Source of the DNA: Deltaproteobacteria bacterium | GTDB lineage: Bacteria; Desulfobacterota; Desulfobacteria; Desulfobacterales; QNYZ01 | Length of the DNA stretch: 64,000 nt | Assembly (NCBI GenBank): GCA_003973265.1 | Contig: QNYZ01000042.1 | Coordinates: 1-64,000, forward strand | Direction: 5' to 3' | Shown here: piece by piece, positions 61,149-64,000 of the stretch | Numbering within the stretch: the stretch's first letter is position 1 | How the letters are laid out: each line of letters opens with the position of its first letter | Notes under the pieces: generated by a model | Databases searched by the model: none | Seen by the model: only the letters and a program-made list of their open reading frames with translations | What the model was told of the DNA's origin: nothing | Made by a program: the position numbers and the translations under genes

Positions 61149-62381
61149 ATGAAAAATATACCGGAAAAAGCGCGCCTCCTGGAAAAATTGAAAGCCGGCC
61201 ATTTTAATGTGCCTGATTTTATCTACGTGCCCCCTGAGGATTTTAAAAAAGAGCGCTTTACCGCCTTAAAGGAATTTCTTGAAAAACATCGTGAGAGCTT
61301 TAAAGTCATCGCCCGCAGCGCGCACCCGAAAGAAGAGTTTTATAAGGGAGGAACGTTTACATCACTTTCAACATATGCCGACATTGGCGGGGTTATCTTT
61401 GCCCGCAAAAAGATGATCAAATCCATGAACACCTCCTGTCGCTTGTCGGTGTTGAGACAGCAGCGGTTTTCCGGGGCGCCGGATATTGATCCCGACCAGA
61501 TGGGGGTGATCGTCATGCCGTTTATCGAGGGCACCTCGGTGATGGCTAAAAAGATCCAGGATCGATGGGAGTTCGGGTTTTGCCGAAACCGGACCAGCCG
61601 GGTTCAAAACGAACCCTATATCACCACGACCCCGGGCAACCGGCACCTGATCAGCATATCGGCGGATATCCAGAAAAAGCTCGGCTTCCGTTGTGAGATT
61701 GAATATATCATTTCCAGGGATAACCAGATTTTCGTGGTCCAGGCCAAAGACATTTCCGGCATAGAACTTCTCGAAGAAAAGGAAACCGAACGGGCCATCA
61801 AGATGGATGGTATCCGCCGGGTCCGGGTCCGGCGCAGTTATCGCGAACGCCCGGTCTATTTGATGGATATGCAGGCCTTTTATATGCGGATCATCGGTTT
61901 TTGTGAAGATATCGTGCTGAGCGGTGGGGAACCGTCCTGTAATATTGAAGATATCATTGAGGAGGTTCACTCTTTCGAAACGGATCTGGTTGAATTTTCG
62001 CTCATGCACCAGCGCTTCGGTGTCATCGGGCTGTGCATGAAACCACCCGAATTTCTTTACCAGGTTGTTAATCACTACCTTGACGACACGCCGAAACGCC
62101 AGCAGCGGCTCTCTGACGCGCTCAATAAAAACCTCTATGCCATCGATTATTTCCTGGCGGAAGCCGACACCCTGATCACCAAGGATCAGATTCATTTAAG
62201 CCTTTGCGGCCATGATGCCTATGGCGTTGATACGGTTAGAAACCCCCTCTGGTCGGTTTACTGGCATATTGAGCGGGATAAAGATGTATTGAATAAATTT
62301 AATACGCTGGGTTTTACAACCGGTGATACCATCGGTATTGACATTGAGGCCGATAACAAACCCCTGGTGTACCGGTTGTAG
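61149..62381 (+). CDS. PEP/pyruvate-binding-domain (PPDK N-like ATP-grasp) protein
   Basis: 410 residues. FKVIARSAHPKEEFYKGGTF resembles the ATP-binding start of PEP synthase and pyruvate phosphate dikinase (the RSSA..ED..G pattern). IVMPFIEGTSVMAKKIQ and IEYIISRDNQIFVVQAKDIS match later strands of the ATP-grasp fold (the VQAR-like end). The swivelling histidine domain and PEP-binding barrel of the full enzymes are absent. The second half (230-410) is mainly helical and not recognised. Stand-alone; substrate unknown. Confidence 0.7.
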   Translation: MKNIPEKARLLEKLKAGHFNVPDFIYVPPEDFKKERFTALKEFLEKHRESFKVIARSAHPKEEFYKGGTFTSLSTYADIGGVIFARKKMIKSMNTSCRLSVLRQQRFSGAPDIDPDQMGVIVMPFIEGTSVMAKKIQDRWEFGFCRNRTSRVQNEPYITTTPGNRHLISISADIQKKLGFRCEIEYIISRDNQIFVVQAKDISGIELLEEKETERAIKMDGIRRVRVRRSYRERPVYLMDMQAFYMRIIGFCEDIVLSGGEPSCNIEDIIEEVHSFETDLVEFSLMHQRFGVIGLCMKPPEFLYQVVNHYLDDTPKRQQRLSDALNKNLYAIDYFLAEADTLITKDQIHLSLCGHDAYGVDTVRNPLWSVYWHIERDKDVLNKFNTLGFTTGDTIGIDIEADNKPLVYRL

Positions 62382-62723
62382 GGAGTTTACATCTGCGTAT
62401 CGTTCTGATTTTCCATAGTCGACCCGCCCGGTAACCCGAACGCCGCCTGCAATGAGCAAACGCGATCATCCCGTTGTGGTCGGTTCGATATGTGTACACC
62501 CCGAGGTCGGGGAACCGCTGAACGAGGCATCGCTGATGCGCTGCCAGCCTGGGTCTGCATGCATGTTGCAATTCAATGAAGTACACTGCCCGGCGATGAC
62601 ATCGCAGCATTTCTGTGTGAATCGTTTGAGATGATTTTTATACGCGGTGATGGTTCCATCCGTTCGCTCTCGCAATGTAACATGTTAAAAGTATACGTTT
62701 ATCGTGCATTCAGTCAAAAATTT
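62382..62723. other. Intergenic stretch, no gene recognised
   Basis: About 340 bases between the convergent ATP-grasp and UvrD-type genes. Short frames exist on both strands (for instance 62452-62634 plus and 62466-62675 minus) but neither has a ribosome site or a recognisable motif. No RNA gene seen. Confidence 0.4.
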
Positions 62724-64000
62724 TCAACCCGTAAAGAGAGATCGTTGGATATACCGTCTTTTTTTTGGGATTCCATTGTGTTGGTCTAACAGGCCCGCTT
62801 CAATCGTCCTGACAAACGGGGACGCTTGTTGCTTTACCCGTTTTCCATACCGGCTTCGCGTTTTTGCCCGCGTAAAAAACAGCTCTTCTTTGGCCCGGGT
62901 GATGGCCACATAAAAAAGCCGGCGCTCCTCGCCGACATCACCTGCTTCATCTTCTGATCGATGAAATGGTATCAGGCCATCCTCGCAGCCGGCGATAAAA
63001 ACAACGGGAAACTCCAGCCCCTTGGCGGCATGCATGGACATTAGAGAAACCGTTCGGGCCTTTTCACAATATGCGTCCGTATCGGTTTCAAGGGCCAGCC
63101 CGGAAAGAAACGCCGCGGTCTGATCGCCGTAGGCCTTTGCTTTTTGTACCAGTTCGGATATTGCCCTGCCCTGGTCCGGTTCGTCTTTACCTGGGGCGGA
63201 AAGATTAAATTTTTCGATCAGGAGGGTCAGTTTCCGGTGCACATCAAGCCCTTCCAGTTCGGATTGCAGGGTTTTCAATTGACGGATCATTTGATCCAGT
63301 CGCCGCTGACGGGCACGGGACATTGTTGAAATAGCCTGGATCCTGGCCTGGTTTAAGGCCTGCCAGGGGGTGAATTTTCTCGTGAGTCCCCATTTTTTAA
63401 ATATTTTCAATGTTTCCACCGTGGGCGCATCGGTGAACAGGCTTCGCACCGTTTCAACATCTCCGTATAAGGGCCGGCCCTCTGTAATCGTCAGCAGGGA
63501 GACCAGTTGTCTTACCTTATCGAAAAGATATCGGCGCTGAACGACCTGATACGGAATACCCGTTTTCTGAAAAACATCAGCCAGGATGTCGCCCTGAAGA
63601 CGGGTTCGGTATAAAACCGCAATATCCTCAAATCCATACCCTCCGGCTTCCGTATTATTTTCCATTCGCCCCAGATCCAGGTCGTGATACCCGCGGCCAC
63701 CGATCAGATGAACGATCCGCCTGCCGATGGTCGCCGCCTCATCCCGCTCGGTGCGGCAGGTATGGATTTCCACCCGGCGAATCCCCTCCCGTCCAGAGTA
63801 AACCCGTCGGGCGTTGTGATCCGCATCGGGTTGCTCCGGCCGTATTACCTGCGCGGAAAGCTTTAAAATGGTCTCCACCGACCGGTAATTCCGGTTCAGG
63901 CAAACCCGTGTGGCCCCGGGGAAATCCTGAATAAACCGTTCAAAAAACCGGACATCCGATCCCCTGAATCCATAAATCGACTGATCCGGATCGCCGATGA
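62724..64000 (-). CDS. UvrD/Rep-type superfamily 1 DNA helicase, partial at right edge
   Basis: C-terminal part of an ATP-dependent 3'-5' helicase; the gene runs off the window. The first visible codons give motif III IGDPDQSIYGFRGSD, followed by motif IV CLNRNYRS. IAVLYRTRLQGDILADVF, then motif V VSLMSMHAAKGLEFPVVFIA and motif VI RRLFYVAITRAKEELFF follow. The C-terminal tail ends RSLFTG, like a short family tail. The N-terminal Walker A region lies outside. The visible 425 residues are intact; subfamily (UvrD, PcrA or Rep) is not resolved. Confidence 0.92.
   Translation of the reverse strand, partial: IGDPDQSIYGFRGSDVRFFERFIQDFPGATRVCLNRNYRSVETILKLSAQVIRPEQPDADHNARRVYSGREGIRRVEIHTCRTERDEAATIGRRIVHLIGGRGYHDLDLGRMENNTEAGGYGFEDIAVLYRTRLQGDILADVFQKTGIPYQVVQRRYLFDKVRQLVSLLTITEGRPLYGDVETVRSLFTDAPTVETLKIFKKWGLTRKFTPWQALNQARIQAISTMSRARQRRLDQMIRQLKTLQSELEGLDVHRKLTLLIEKFNLSAPGKDEPDQGRAISELVQKAKAYGDQTAAFLSGLALETDTDAYCEKARTVSLMSMHAAKGLEFPVVFIAGCEDGLIPFHRSEDEAGDVGEERRLFYVAITRAKEELFFTRAKTRSRYGKRVKQQASPFVRTIEAGLLDQHNGIPKKRRYIQRSLFTG

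Noticed and set aside
1-64000. CRISPR arrays, tRNA and rRNA genes
   Set aside because: No regularly spaced repeats, no cloverleaf-like TTCGA loops in intergenic regions and no rRNA-like sequence were found by reading.

Overview
The window reads as a chromosomal segment of a Gram-negative anaerobe, most likely a Desulfobacterota (deltaproteobacterial) sulfate-reducer relative. This is an inference from gene content: a tungsten-type aldehyde:ferredoxin oxidoreductase domain with a polyferredoxin, an ADP-forming acyl-CoA synthetase, Mla outer-membrane lipid genes, a TRAP binding protein, and many sigma-54 and two-component proteins. No rRNA, tRNA or CRISPR array was found.

Layout. 1-9.1 kb (minus strand): an orphan TRAP binding protein with its own terminator, an ABC-F ATPase, a PfkB-family sugar/nucleoside kinase, a YkgJ-type cysteine-cluster protein, and an mlaC - RND/MMPL exporter - mlaA operon. 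9.5-20.9 kb (minus): a complete glycogen cluster with a bifunctional debranching enzyme, a lone CBM48 protein, glycogen phosphorylase, glycogen synthase, a eukaryote-type branching enzyme that probably starts at TTG, and a dCMP deaminase. 21.0-25.0 kb (plus): a tightly overlapping operon of split ADP-forming acyl-CoA synthetase, LysM lytic transglycosylase and a TIGR04282 glycosyltransferase. 25.0-26.1 kb: ECF sigma factor and zinc-finger anti-sigma-like protein separated by a 12-bp inverted repeat. 26.2-34.3 kb (minus): an eight-gene MoxR-DUF58-DUF4350-DUF4129-SpoIIM-RDD membrane operon.

35.1-44.7 kb (minus) is the most striking part: a TetR-led operon encoding a putrescine-type class III aminotransferase fused to an aldehyde:ferredoxin oxidoreductase (1060 aa), a 4x[4Fe-4S] protein, an agmatinase-family enzyme and a complete PotABCD polyamine importer. 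A strong -35/-10 promoter overlaps a 16-bp palindrome in front of tetR. Read together, the genes propose a route from imported agmatine/putrescine to the amino-aldehyde and then to the amino acid, with electrons saved on ferredoxin and the reactive aldehyde made and used inside one polypeptide.

44.7-52.2 kb is an apparently acquired island bounded by gene debris (group II intron reverse-transcriptase fragment, truncated ORFs). It carries a frameshifted sensor kinase, a sigma-54 activator, two 17-bp dyads 33 bp apart, a sigma-54 promoter, and a stress operon (YfdX, HdeD-like, DUF1931 histone-fold protein, CbpA, CbpM). 52.2-64 kb holds a Ski2-like helicase, a REP-associated tyrosine transposase, endonuclease III, a probable phosphorelay (Cache kinase, ChpT-like phosphotransferase, CheY-like regulator, and a cytidylate-kinase-like/BON/receiver fusion), an orphan PEP-synthase-like ATP-grasp protein, and a UvrD-type helicase cut by the right edge.
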